A DNA stretch of 64,000 bases from an uncultured Acetatifactor sp. (lineage in GTDB: Bacteria > Bacillota > Clostridia > Lachnospirales > Lachnospiraceae): the NCBI GenBank assembly GCA_910585015.1, contig CAJUCT010000015.1, positions 1 through 64,000 on the forward strand, given 5' to 3'. Below, one piece after another: positions 9,201 to 17,900 of this stretch. Under the pieces are notes generated by a model that searched no databases, had not been told where the DNA came from, and saw only the letters and a program-made list of their open reading frames with translations. A program made the translations under genes and the position numbers. The first letter of the stretch is position 1. Each line of letters begins with the position of its first letter.

Positions 9201-9987
9201 AAGGTCACGCGTCAATCTACCGGGTGAAAAGGGAAGAAGATGGAAGCTGGAGCAGATGCTCATGCAACATAAAGATATGTTTGATGTTTCAGAAAGTGAG
9301 ATTAGCAGCATTGTTCTTCGGTCGGATGGAAAGAGTTTTGCCGACCTTGAGAATGTGATAGAGGCGGCGCTGAGAGAAGCTATTCGCGCGGATGTCAGGG
9401 TAAATGACAGCCTGCTGGATGAGACTTTTGAAGAATTGCTTTACGGAGAAGAATGGGAAGAGAACTCTGAGGAAAACATAAAACATACAGCCTGCCATGA
9501 AGCGGGTCATGCCCTCATTGCCCTGTTTTATGGGAGAAGTCCTAAATATATGAGCGTTGTGGCAAGGGGATCACACGGTGGTTATGTGCTGCAGGAAAAT
9601 ATGCCCAGGCACTGCACAAAAGAGGAGTATTTGCAAAGAATCAGCGGAATACTTGGAGGAAGAGCCGCGGAAATGGTCCAGGGATATGGTCTTACATTTG
9701 GAGCCTCCAGCGATCTGGAATCCGCGACAAAGCTTGCCGCAAAGATGGTCTGCGCCGGTGGAATGTATGAGGAGGAGGTTGGGCTTGCTGCCATTTCAGA
9801 GGAACAATTGCTCCATAATGAGAAAGCACAGAATTTGATCAATCAAATCTTATCGGAGCGGCTGCAGGAGGCCATAAAGATTATTAACGAGAATAAGGAC
9901 GCGCTAAAACGGCTGGTGAACGCGGTTATAAACAGCGAAGAGCATTGTCTCACAGAGGAAGAAATCAAGGCTGCTTATAAAGGCTGA
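6280..9987 (+). CDS. Clp-type AAA+ / FtsH-like AAA+ metalloprotease fusion
   Basis: A 1235-residue protein built from two AAA+ machines. Residues 1-300 are a polar region of unknown fold. Module 1 is Clp/Hsp100-like: Walker A GPSGVGKT at 349-356, Walker B LLFDE with D417-E418, and sensor-2-like GGSMDARN. Residues about 620-760 look like a receiver-type alpha/beta domain (VILAAVDYEYG, DVPVYILHG, ELGRRGMSELI). Module 2 is FtsH-like: GPAGTGKT at 859-866, LFIDE with D915-E916, and arginine finger FLRRFDRR. An M41 peptidase domain follows with zinc motif HEAGH at 1073-1077 and the third ligand in GASSDLESAT (D1145), so both ATPases and the protease look intact. FtsH proteins carry N-terminal membrane helices; none is visible here, so this should be soluble. 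It converges with the RNase HIII-like operon after a 29-base gap. Confidence 0.88.
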   Translation: MKKKIYAVRKGRIPGIYEVWAETEQQVKGFGGAEYRSFTYMTEKENEDETVEMSYAHAKKQANEYLRENPEESEPAGDLFWEGYDERAALEKEKSYQDVLETAGLKSDSSGNSPWVVLLLTECAGAGRSQLFSKITRTGKYACISLYTALLYLVLQDDRILYDYPKRYDLKSGRLPFANAQSDIQEIWHETEDYIRLKKHFEDNDMKADDLSEVLNRLMVKAKKLENYSNPNPEACVALRKFFRQSRHGHTVLGLYKELVGNPLYRADLLEISGPFQNPDLLIKEHKETKVSMQSIEARATAIDIALKSEVIGQDDVIDKFTNAYFSAEKTVNAGSKKKGPRHAYLFAGPSGVGKTFIAETIADTLGIAYKRFDMSAYSHYSNAQDLVGHNTTWNNATPGVLTDFVDKNPRCVLLFDEIEKACREVIVLFLQILDNGKCEDKHWNKDIDFRNTIVIFTTNAGKQLYQDAENENLTLLPDSVIIDALKKDMNPQSDVPYFPPEIISRMSSHTVIMFNHLRTDAILKIIKTNLEKQIQLLKKEYGYDIENSDDKFAATALYSMGGSMDARNATVLAGKILDNALFLLLSQADETQGFDWKTDLKKITLEHDFSDTTDEIKQFYLGEKNCVIAIFGQAEEIHNERLAENNVRIMATTDTEEFMQILRKENVILAAVDYEYGMKENENGLRIVDMCTEGSKVFSNIRTDYADVPVYILHGDKGHSYSRTEKAELGRRGMSELIRRENIQTELLQVYWDACCQKTMETLSLRHQKIAYDKKIELDEKQKYARIILCDFKLEDAVEAEDKDLLLSADAQPNKHWDDIYASNIIKKELKYFIDYLKNTKEYFQKGVRVPKGILLYGPAGTGKTSLAKVVATESGVCFLEIGADKLVSNDGAEQVHRIFRVARKYAPAVLFIDEVDAIARDRRQTGNNIILNALLTEMDGFKKVDNKPVFVMAATNAEEEDLDRAFLRRFDRRSRVNLPGEKGRRWKLEQMLMQHKDMFDVSESEISSIVLRSDGKSFADLENVIEAALREAIRADVRVNDSLLDETFEELLYGEEWEENSEENIKHTACHEAGHALIALFYGRSPKYMSVVARGSHGGYVLQENMPRHCTKEEYLQRISGILGGRAAEMVQGYGLTFGASSDLESATKLAAKMVCAGGMYEEEVGLAAISEEQLLHNEKAQNLINQILSERLQEAIKIINENKDALKRLVNAVINSEEHCLTEEEIKAAYKG

Positions 9988-10016
9988 TGGCCTCCGTAAA
10001 AGGAATAGAGATACTG

Positions 10017-10487
10017 TTATGGGAAAGGATTGAGGAAATCTTCAATCTCTTTCCCGTCCGCTATAACAATATAGAGATTGCCGCAGGGACTTACATAAGT
10101 CTTTTGTGCGGCGTTTGTATATTTACTGTCTCCGGTCCAATTCACATAATAATAGTATTCGGTACAGGGGGATTGCCCCGTTCCGGCAGGATTTTCTTCT
10201 AATTCGAACTGAATACTTGCAATATTGCCATATTCCATGAGTCTGTCAAAAGTCATTCGCCTGAAATCGTCCTCATCGTATAGGTCAAAATCATAAAATT
10301 CTTTATTGGCCTCTTTAAGTATTTCTACCACAACCGTATAGGCAGTATCCATTCGGTGGATTGAATTGATACTGGTTCTTCTAATGGAGGTTTTTATGTC
10401 ATCTACTAAAAAAGCACCTATGTATGTACCTTCTATTGTAATGCTGTCACAATTTTCAAATATAAAAGTGATTTGTTTTAAGTTCAT
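10017..10487 (-). CDS. Unknown protein partnered with the RNase HIII-like gene
   Basis: A 156-residue product translated from an ATG that overlaps the end of the preceding gene by four bases, so the two are almost certainly coupled. The N-terminus (LKQITFIFENCDSITIEGTY) looks like a beta-sandwich seen in small immunity-type or DUF proteins. The middle is acidic (YDFDLYDEDDF), and the C-terminus is tyrosine-rich with CGNLYIVIADGKEIEDF. There is no signal peptide, membrane helix or catalytic motif. It is too divergent for me to name. Its tight coupling makes it a likely partner or regulator of the nuclease-like protein. Confidence 0.7.
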   Translation of the reverse strand: MNLKQITFIFENCDSITIEGTYIGAFLVDDIKTSIRRTSINSIHRMDTAYTVVVEILKEANKEFYDFDLYDEDDFRRMTFDRLMEYGNIASIQFELEENPAGTGQSPCTEYYYYVNWTGDSKYTNAAQKTYVSPCGNLYIVIADGKEIEDFLNPFP

Positions 10488-11584
10488 AGCGATCCCCCTT
10501 GCTTTATCATGGAAAGCGCAACCTCAACGTTACCAAACCTTTTTTTGGCATGTTTATTTACAAAGTCTTCCAGTGAATCCGGCCTCAGCTTTGAGAAAAA
10601 TTCTGCCAGAGTTTTTGCTCCCGGACTATTTAGAGGCAGAAGAAGATTCTCCGCGGAATTTTCTTTGATATTGTCTAAAATCTCTTGTACATATTCGCAG
10701 CCGAGATTACATATGTATGTACTTATCACAGACGCCAGGGAAACGGCCATGATTTTTGAGTCGGCTTTGGTTGTTACAAATATATGATTAGGGTCTATTG
10801 AAGAAGCGCCGAAAGACAGTTCTTCTTTAAAGTTCCGTATGGCTAGTTCATTTTTGTCATAAAAATTGTCTACTACAATTTTGCTGTCAGGATGTTGTTT
10901 GGAAACTTCTTTTAAGACCTCCAGGTGGGCCTTTTTTAGAATATCATTTACATTTTCTTCAGGGCATCTTTTGTTGTACTCCTTGTTTGTTATAATTTTT
11001 GTGACGGAGCAATCTGTGACGAAGAGGGCTTTATTATTTAGTTTCCCCAGAAGTTCATTCCAACTGTGAACGCCGGTAACTTCTTCTCCTATTTTCTGTA
11101 TTTTATTGGGAGTCTCCTTAGAATCGTCAATTCCCATTTTGATATATTTTTTTATGTCGTCCGTACCATTTGTATATGCGGCTGTAACAACCAGATATTT
11201 AAAAGGTTCTCCTTTACCGGTTTCGTCACTTCCGATTATTTTATGATTGAAATTTAAATCCGCGATAAGCGGAGAATCTGCTTTCGCCTCTTCTATAGGT
11301 CTATTATTGCCGCTCATGTCTTTTTCACGAAATTCTTGATAATCTTCATTTCGTCCATACATATAAACCTTTCCGTTTCTCAATTTTTTGCCGTGTTTAT
11401 ATGCATCCTTATAAACTGTAATAGAGGATCCGTCTTTAAACTTGTAACGCCGATAAACATTGCTATTAGATTTAAACTCAGAATCTTCGTATTCTTTGTA
11501 TTCCTTATACTTTTTATCAATACTGGCTAAAGTATTTTCGTCTGTTGGTATAAACGAATAATTCTGCATGGTTTCTTTGAGCAT
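10484..11584 (-). CDS. RNase HIII-like ribonuclease (accessory paralogue)
   Basis: This 366-residue product shows the RNase HII/HIII fold after a small N-terminal beta domain (RYKFKDGSSITVYKDAYKHG) like the TBP-like domain of RNase HIII. The catalytic quartet appears complete: D120-E121 in GSDETGKGEP, D239 in KIVVDNFYD and D275 in KADSKIMAVSLASVIS. RNase H enzymes cut the RNA strand of RNA-DNA hybrids. A housekeeping rnhC usually sits elsewhere, and this copy is longer and divergent, coupled to an unknown gene and facing a giant AAA+ protease, so I infer an accessory role in defence or element maintenance. The start at 11584 has GAAGGAG eight bases upstream. Confidence 0.8.
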   Translation of the reverse strand: MLKETMQNYSFIPTDENTLASIDKKYKEYKEYEDSEFKSNSNVYRRYKFKDGSSITVYKDAYKHGKKLRNGKVYMYGRNEDYQEFREKDMSGNNRPIEEAKADSPLIADLNFNHKIIGSDETGKGEPFKYLVVTAAYTNGTDDIKKYIKMGIDDSKETPNKIQKIGEEVTGVHSWNELLGKLNNKALFVTDCSVTKIITNKEYNKRCPEENVNDILKKAHLEVLKEVSKQHPDSKIVVDNFYDKNELAIRNFKEELSFGASSIDPNHIFVTTKADSKIMAVSLASVISTYICNLGCEYVQEILDNIKENSAENLLLPLNSPGAKTLAEFFSKLRPDSLEDFVNKHAKKRFGNVEVALSMIKQGGSL

Positions 11585-11640
11585 TAATTTTCTCCTTCAT
11601 ATTTTGAAGTCTGTTGTTTTCATATAGTACCCGTGGGACT

Positions 11641-11669
11641 ATTTTATCACCGGGGTATAATGACGTCAA
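11641..11669 (-). promoter_or_regulatory. Sigma-A type promoter for the RNase HIII-like operon
   Basis: On the minus strand TTGACG (11669-11664) and TAAAAT (11646-11641) are 17 bases apart, about 50 bases before the start codon at 11584. Confidence 0.65.
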
Positions 11670-11752
11670 GGTTTTACCGCGGCTTGGATATGGAATAGTT
11701 CTGTAGAAAGTGGCAGAAAGAGGAGGATGGCGGGGACAATAAGTATAGGGCG

Positions 11753-11852
11753 TCATATAACGCCAGAATTTACCGTACTGCATTGGTTAAACGTATATGG
11801 CTGGCGTTATGTAGTCAGGTTACTTGGAAATTTTAACTGTGAAGCAGTATAA
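11753..11852 (+). repeat. Palindromic repeat element, copy A (inverted relative to copy B)
   Basis: A 62-bp core begins CATATAACGCCAG and ends CTGGCGTTATGTAG, forming an almost perfect terminal inverted repeat, followed by about 38 bp of shared flank. The whole 100 bp recurs as its reverse complement at 14808-14907 with only a few differences. Size, terminal repeats and absence of coding capacity fit a MITE-like or REP-like element. It lies just upstream of the jetA promoter. Confidence 0.85.
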
Positions 11853-11859
11853 GTTGGAA

Positions 11860-11888
11860 TTGCAGGAAAAAAGCAGCTGTGGTATAAT
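11860..11888 (+). promoter_or_regulatory. Sigma-A type promoter for jetA
   Basis: TTGCAG (11860-11865) and TATAAT (11883-11888) are 17 bases apart, about 80 bases before jetA. It begins eight bases after repeat copy A. Confidence 0.7.
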
Positions 11889-11968
11889 ATGGAATACAAA
11901 AAGGTAAAGATACCCATGGTCTTTAATTATAATATAAAATCAGCAAAGTAAAGGGACAGGGCAAACCG

Positions 11969-13444
11969 ATGAAAGTCAACGAAAAATTAGTCAAACCTGT
12001 GCGGGAGGCCAAATATCTGGATGTGGAAAACACAGACAGATATCGTTCTATTGCCCGTCTGTTCTATCAAAATTATGAGAAACTGAAATACTGGATGTAT
12101 CAGGAAGAGGTCTACGAAGAACTGACGGAGGATCCGTACTTTGCGGGCTATACCATGGAGCAGTGTCAGCAGGATCTGGAGACGCTGACGAGTTGGGGGA
12201 ATCTGGCAACAATCCAGGACACTAAAAGAGTCTCCACCATAGAAGAATTTAAAAATAAAAAATTTCGCTTCCAGCTTACGGAGACAACGGTCGAGATTGA
12301 GCGTATGGTAATCCGGCTGGAAAATTTGTTTATAGAGGGGGCATCGCTGGAGCCCACGCTTTTGGAGAGGCTGCGCATCTCCCTGGGAAAAGCGGAGGAG
12401 ATGTCCCAGAAGGACGCGGAGCAGATCCATGGCTGGTGGAGTGACCTGAACAATGATTTTATCCGTTTAAATCAGAATTATCAGGACTATATGAGAGAAT
12501 TGAACAGCGTAAAGGCGGAAGAGATGATGAAGACCAGGGAATTTCTGGTATTCAAGGATCACCTTATCGAATATCTCCGCTCTTTTGTGAAAAGTCTCCA
12601 GGTAAATGTGAACGCCATTGAGCAGGCGCTGCGGAAAGTGCGGCCGGAGACGGTGAAATACGTGCTGGATCAGGTGACGGTCTATGAATTGTCCATCCCC
12701 AGAATCGAGGCGGAGGTGGATGAACAGCAGATTTATGAGAGGATGAAAGGGCGCTGGGAAAACATCCGAAAATGGTTTGCAGGGGCCGACGGGGTACAGT
12801 CCGAGGCCATGAGAGTCTTTGACACAACCAATGAAGTGATTCGAAAGATCACCCGGTATGCCAATCGTCTCAGTGAACAGAATAACAGCGGAGCCAATCG
12901 CCGGGAGGAGTATCGAAAGCTGGCAGGGATGTTTGCCGGATGTAAGGACATTGACGAGGCGCATAAGCTGGCGGCGATGGTTTTCGGGATAGAAAAGCCG
13001 CTGCACATAAAAGGGGATTTCCCGAGGCAGACGGACAGCATCAACAGCGGCGTCTTTGACGAAGAGCCCCAGGAGATTATCATCCAGCCCCGTGTACGCA
13101 ATTACAGGGAAAAATCGAAGCGCTCCGGCATAGAGGATCGGACCAGAGAGAAAGAGGCGGTGCGCCAGGCCATGGTCCGACGGCTGGAGGAAGAGAGAAG
13201 CCTGCTGAAGAGTTATATCCAAGACGGACGGTTGGAATTTGCCGCCCTGCCGGAGATTGCCCCCCAGGTCAGGGATATCTTTTTGACATGGCTCTCCAAA
13301 GGACTGGAGAGTAAAACCCGCCGTGGTAAGACGGAGGACGGACAGGCTTTCTCCGTGATATTGGAGGATGAGCAGAAAACTTGTGTGCTGAAATGTACGG
13401 ACGGAACATTTCGTATGCCTGCGTATACCATACTGTTTGAATGA
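11969..13444 (+). CDS. jetA: Wadjet protein JetA (kleisin, MukF-like)
   Basis: This 491-residue product opens the four-gene Wadjet set. Wadjet is an SMC-type complex that senses and cleaves circular plasmid DNA; JetA is the kleisin that bridges the JetC heads and recruits JetB. An N-terminal winged-helix-like part (RYRSIARLFYQNYEKLKYWM ... ELTEDPYFAGYTMEQC) is followed by long helices (residues about 140-260) and a basic, Arg/Glu-rich linker near 390-410. The opening and length fit the DUF5716 JetA family found in clostridial, probably type III, Wadjets; the type is inferred from memory. No enzymatic motif is expected or seen. It has its own promoter and is followed by a tandem duplication before jetB. 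Confidence 0.85.
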   Translation: MKVNEKLVKPVREAKYLDVENTDRYRSIARLFYQNYEKLKYWMYQEEVYEELTEDPYFAGYTMEQCQQDLETLTSWGNLATIQDTKRVSTIEEFKNKKFRFQLTETTVEIERMVIRLENLFIEGASLEPTLLERLRISLGKAEEMSQKDAEQIHGWWSDLNNDFIRLNQNYQDYMRELNSVKAEEMMKTREFLVFKDHLIEYLRSFVKSLQVNVNAIEQALRKVRPETVKYVLDQVTVYELSIPRIEAEVDEQQIYERMKGRWENIRKWFAGADGVQSEAMRVFDTTNEVIRKITRYANRLSEQNNSGANRREEYRKLAGMFAGCKDIDEAHKLAAMVFGIEKPLHIKGDFPRQTDSINSGVFDEEPQEIIIQPRVRNYREKSKRSGIEDRTREKEAVRQAMVRRLEEERSLLKSYIQDGRLEFAALPEIAPQVRDIFLTWLSKGLESKTRRGKTEDGQAFSVILEDEQKTCVLKCTDGTFRMPAYTILFE

Positions 13445-13456
13445 GACGGCATATGT

Positions 13457-13592
13457 GGAACAATGAGCAAAACGCTCCGCGTTTAGCTCTCTTGAATCAA
13501 ATGTGCGCCGAGGCGCACGGAATCAAGGAACAATGAGCAAAACGCTCTGCGTTTAGCTCTCTTGAATCAAATGTGCGCCGGGGCGCACGGAA
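13457..13592 (+). repeat. 70-bp tandem duplication between jetA and jetB
   Basis: Two head-to-tail copies (13457-13526 and 13527-13592) differ at only a few bases. Each unit holds two hairpins: GAGCAAAACGC pairing with GCGTTTAGCTC (one mismatch), and GTGCGCC pairing with GGCGCAC. The block occupies most of the 184-base gap. It could attenuate or process the jetA-jetB transcript and set subunit ratio, or be a non-coding mobile repeat. Confidence 0.85.
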
Positions 13593-13628
13593 ACGTAGTA
13601 CATTTAATAATGAAGGAATGTAATTGCA

Positions 13629-14750
13629 ATGAATACATTGGAAACACTGCTTGGCAGACGATGGATCCTGAAGGCAAGAGACAAGGAACTGTATTACCGG
13701 ATGAAAGATGAGATCGGCACGGTAAAAAAATTTCTCACAGAGAAAATGGGTTATCAGGTCATGGTAAATCCTTATCTGGTAAAAGTGGAAAAGGTTCCGG
13801 CAAAACCCGAGCGATGGATGGGAATACAGGATTTTACGGAACCCATCCAGTATGCGTTTCTTTGCCTGATACTAATGTTTTTGGAAGACAAGGAGGCACA
13901 GGAGCAATTCGTATTGTCGGAACTCACGGAATATGTACAGGGACAGTATGGGGAAGAACAGATAGACTGGACGGTGTACAGCTACCGGCGGCATCTGATA
14001 AAGGTGATGAAATACTGTGTGGCAGCGGGCATTTTGAACGTGGACGACGGCAGTGAGGAAGGTTTTGCCAAGGATTACAGCGGTGAAGTGCTGTATGAAA
14101 ATACCGGCGTTTCCCGTTTTTTCATGCGCAATTTTACCCAGAATATTATGGATTATTCGGGATACGCGGATTTCATGAAAGCGGATTGGATCGATGTGGA
14201 CGAGGATCGCGGAATTGTCAGGAGACAGCGTATCTATCGAAGTCTGCTCATGACCATGGGAATCTACCGCACGGAGGAGAACGAAGAGGACTTCGCCTAT
14301 CTGAGAAATTACCGGAATATGATACAGGGGGAATTGGAGGGATTCATCCCCTGCGAATTGCAGGTATATCGCAGCAGCGCCTATTTGATACTGGGAGAGG
14401 ACAGCCATATGGGGCGCTGCATCCCGGAGGAGAACACCCTCTCGGATATTGTTCTCTTATGCGGTTTGCTGCTCCGGGAGAAGGTGGACACGGGCAAATA
14501 TGAAGTGCGGAAGGATGAGAACATACGGATATCCCGGGAGACGTTCCGAAGCCTGCTGGAAGAGTGCAAGGAGCGCTTTGGCCAAGGATTTATCAAGACT
14601 TATCGGGAGATGGTGACGGAAGAGTTTTACAGGGAGATATCCTCATACCTGATCAGTCTGGAACTGGTGGAGGAACAGAGGGATGATATCCTGATCAGGC
14701 CGGCGCTGGGCAGGGTGATCGGGAAATATCCGGCGGATTTCTCAGTATAG
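13629..14750 (+). CDS. jetB: Wadjet protein JetB (KITE subunit, MukE-like)
   Basis: This 373-residue product is the winged-helix KITE subunit that binds the kleisin JetA and contacts DNA. It begins MNTLETLLGRRWILKARD, followed by a helical block (YRMKDEIGTVKKFLTEKMGY) and winged-helix stretches around residues 70-150 (FLCLILMFLEDKEAQEQFVL). The length and opening match the DUF6063-type JetB that accompanies the JetA type seen here. Conserved acidic and aromatic residues rather than a catalytic centre characterise the family. The ribosome binding site GAAGGAATG is modest. Its position between jetA and the SMC gene is the canonical order. Confidence 0.82.
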   Translation: MNTLETLLGRRWILKARDKELYYRMKDEIGTVKKFLTEKMGYQVMVNPYLVKVEKVPAKPERWMGIQDFTEPIQYAFLCLILMFLEDKEAQEQFVLSELTEYVQGQYGEEQIDWTVYSYRRHLIKVMKYCVAAGILNVDDGSEEGFAKDYSGEVLYENTGVSRFFMRNFTQNIMDYSGYADFMKADWIDVDEDRGIVRRQRIYRSLLMTMGIYRTEENEEDFAYLRNYRNMIQGELEGFIPCELQVYRSSAYLILGEDSHMGRCIPEENTLSDIVLLCGLLLREKVDTGKYEVRKDENIRISRETFRSLLEECKERFGQGFIKTYREMVTEEFYREISSYLISLELVEEQRDDILIRPALGRVIGKYPADFSV

Positions 14751-14802
14751 GTAACTATTACAACATTAATTTAGTCACTGATACATCAGTTTTCAGTAAA
14801 GC

Positions 14803-14830
14803 TTGATTTATACGGCTTAACAGTTAAAAT
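14803..14830 (+). promoter_or_regulatory. Possible secondary promoter ahead of jetC
   Basis: TTGATT (14803-14808) and TAAAAT (14825-14830) are 16 bases apart. It largely overlaps the flank of repeat copy B, so a repeat insertion may have supplied part of it. It could let jetC and jetD be transcribed independently of jetAB. Confidence 0.4.
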
Positions 14831-14907
14831 TGCCGAGTAACCTGACTACATAACGCCAGCCATATACGTTTAACCAATGCAATACGGTAAATTCTGGCGT
14901 TATGTAG
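14808..14907 (-). repeat. Palindromic repeat element, copy B
   Basis: The reverse complement of the 11753-11852 element. Its core at 14846-14907 has perfect 14-bp terminal inverted repeats (CTACATAACGCCAG and CTGGCGTTATGTAG) and should fold into a stable hairpin in DNA or RNA. It lies in the 247-base gap between jetB and jetC, 90 bases before jetC. Confidence 0.88.
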
Positions 14908-14997
14908 TTTAGCAACATTTATAGATAAAGTTATGAGTAAGAAACTTATTATTCGATGTACTGGTAATGCATTTTCGATTAGGAAAGGGGAGCACAA

Positions 14998-17900
14998 ATG
15001 AACAGTGAATGGCAGATCCACAGAATCGGCCTGTTAGACTTTTGGTATTATGACGAACAGGAATTTGAATTTCTGGACGGGAGGATGCTTCTGCGGGGAG
15101 CCAACGGTTCCGGCAAGTCAGTCACCATGCAGAGTTTTATTCCCCTGCTTTTGGACGGAAATATGCGGCCCGAGAGACTGGATCCCTTTGGGTCACGGGC
15201 TCGAAAGATGGAGAATTATCTGCTGGAAGAAGGGGATGAGCGGGAAGAGCGCACCGGCTATCTGTATATGGAATTGAAGCGCACGGGCAGCGAACAGTAT
15301 ACTACCATAGGCATGGGGATTCGGGCGAGAAAGAATAAAAAGCTGGATACCTGGTATTTTTGTGTGACGGACGGGCGGCGCGTCGGTAAAGACCTTTTTC
15401 TGTATAAGGATGTTCAGAACAGGATTACCTGTACCCGGCAGGAACTTAGAAACCGCCTGGGAGAGGGCGGGCGCATACTGGAAACCCAGGGCGAGTACGT
15501 CCAGTGTGTGAACCGGCTCCTGTTTGGCTTTGAGACCTTAGAGGAGTATCAGGAGATGCTGGATCTGCTGATTCAGCTGCGCACACCTAAACTTTCCAAG
15601 GATTTCAAGCCGACGATTATCAATGAGATATTGAGCAGATCTTTACAGACTCTTTCCGAGGATGACCTGCGCCCCATGTCAGAAGCCATCGAGAATATGG
15701 ACAGCCAGAAGACCAATCTGGATACTTTGGATGAAAGTATACGGGCGGCGGAGCAGATAGAAAAGTCCTTTGACCAGTATAACCAGATCGTTCTGTATGA
15801 CAAGGCCGCGCTTTTTACAGGTTGTGCCCAGGAGTGCAGGAAGCAGGAGAAGCGGCTGAAAGAACTGGCGCAGCAGAGGGGGGATAGCTGTGAACAGCTG
15901 GAAGAAGAAAAGACACGCTATGAGGAACTGAGAAGGGAAGAGGAGGTTCTGAAGCAGGAGGAAGGTTCCCTGCAGGATAGCGACGCGGCAAAGCTGAAGC
16001 GGCAGGAACTGGAGTTGGCAGGCAAGAAGGAAGAGGCCGAAGAGGAGATTGCCGGGAAGAGAACACAGGAGCAGGAAAAAGACGACAGACGCCGGGAGAT
16101 TGAGAGCAGGCAGAAAAAGCAAAAAGAACAGAACGATTTGTTATGGGAGGAGATAGAAACAACCCTTGCGGAGATGGAGGAGACGCTGGGGGATATTCCC
16201 TTTGACGATTTTGCGTTTCTGAAAAAGGAACTGCTGGAGGATTCGCGGAAAGAGCAGGCATTCCAGAGTCATTCCAGGCTTCTCGGGGAGTATGTGAAGC
16301 GCGTGGAAAAGGGCAGAGAGGTACTTTTCGAGGAAAAGAGCCGCCAGGAGAGTTATGACAATAAGCTGCAGGAGATGGACGGCCTGCGGGGAGAGCAGGA
16401 GCAGAAGGAGAGGGAACTGCGCCAGTACGAAACGCTGCTTCAGGAGACAAAGGATGAGTGGATAGAACGATTCTACCAGTGGGAGAAGAACAATCAGCAA
16501 TTGCGTCTGGCGGAGGAGGTAAAGCAGCGCACCGCCCAGGAGATTGAAAAGTATGTCTATGGAACGGATTTCAACGAGATACACAATCTGGGGAAGGAGG
16601 CGTTCGACACCAAGGAGAAAGAACTGCGGGAGGAAATATATGGTGCGGAGCAGGAAAAAAAGCTTTTATCACAGCAGCTGCAGCACATCCGCGGGGAACT
16701 TCAGGAGTGGCGCGACAAAAAGGATCCGGAGCCGGATCACAGTGAAGCCGTGGGGCGCAGCCGGCAGCTGCTGGAGGAAAAGGGGATTCCCTTCCAGCAG
16801 TTCTACAAGGTGGTAGACTTTGGCGAGCAAATGGGGGAGGAGCAGGCATCCCTGCTGGAGGAGGCATTGCTTTCCATGGGAGTCCTTGACGCGCTGATTG
16901 TTCCGGCGGAATATCGGGAGACTGTGCTGAAGCTGGATGGGGGCGTCTGTGACCGCTATATTTTCAGCGATGTAACCCGCGTGAAACAGAACCTGCTGGA
17001 ACTTCTGGATGTGGACAACGGAGAGAACGATATTTTAAAGTATCAGAGCGTTTCCCATATTTTATCATCCATCGGGGTATATGGAAAATGTGTGCCGGGG
17101 GAGGATAAGGGCGCCCGGGACGGGAAAGAGGCAGCAGGGGAGATTGGCTGCACTTGGGTAAATAAAGAAGGAAATTACAGGATAGGCGTTCTGGAGGGAA
17201 CCGTCACAGGAGCATATCAGGCATGTTATATAGGGGTAAGGGCCCGGGAAAGATATCGGCGGGAAAAGCTTGCCCAGCTGGAGCAGGAGGAGAGGCTGCT
17301 TCTGGAACAACTGGAGGAATGTGAGAGGGGCCTGGGGGAACTCCGGGCCCGGAACGAGTTGTTAAAGCAGGAGTGGGACGCGTTCCCGGCGGAAACCGAC
17401 CTGAAAGCAGCCGCCAGGGAGTATGCGGATAAAAGCTATGAACTGGAGCAGCTGGGCAAACGTGTTACCCTGCTTCGGGAGCAGCTGCGCCAGGCCAGGG
17501 AGGAACTGGACGAGGTGCAGATAAGGGTTCGGGAAATCTGCGCTAAATGTTACCTTACGGCAAGGCTGGATGTTTTTTCGGAAGCGTTGGACGCGCTGGG
17601 AAAATATAGGGAGTTATTGACAGATGTTCAGCTGCGGCATGGGGAATACCGAAACGGAATTTCTATTTTAAGCAGCCTGGCGGACAGCCTGGAAGCGATT
17701 GATCAGGACTTGGACATGATCCGCTATGAACTTGGCAGGATATCCCGGAAGAGAAATGATCTGGAGGCATCTCTTGTGTCTGTGCAAAGACAATTGGAAC
17801 TGACCGATTATGAAAAGATCAGAGAGCGGTTGGACTACTGTCTGGCAAGGCTGAAAGCGCTGCCTGAGCTCCGGGAGGATTGCAGAAGCAGGCAGGCCCA

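Larger units (their letters stand above)
11585..11968. other. Divergent promoter region between the RNase HIII-like operon and jetA
   Basis: This 384-base region has no gene. It contains a minus-strand promoter (11641-11669), a 100-bp repeat element (11753-11852) and a plus-strand promoter (11860-11888). Confidence 0.7.

Noticed and set aside
13457..13592. Two 70-bp units considered as a short CRISPR or an attachment-site pair
   Set aside because: Units abut without spacer, contain hairpins and no integrase or cas gene is near.
15815..16584. Minus-strand frames of about 150-210 codons opposite jetC, rich in Pro, Leu and Ser
   Set aside because: They mirror the Glu/Arg/Gln-rich coiled coil of JetC; the composition is what the reverse strand of such codons gives.
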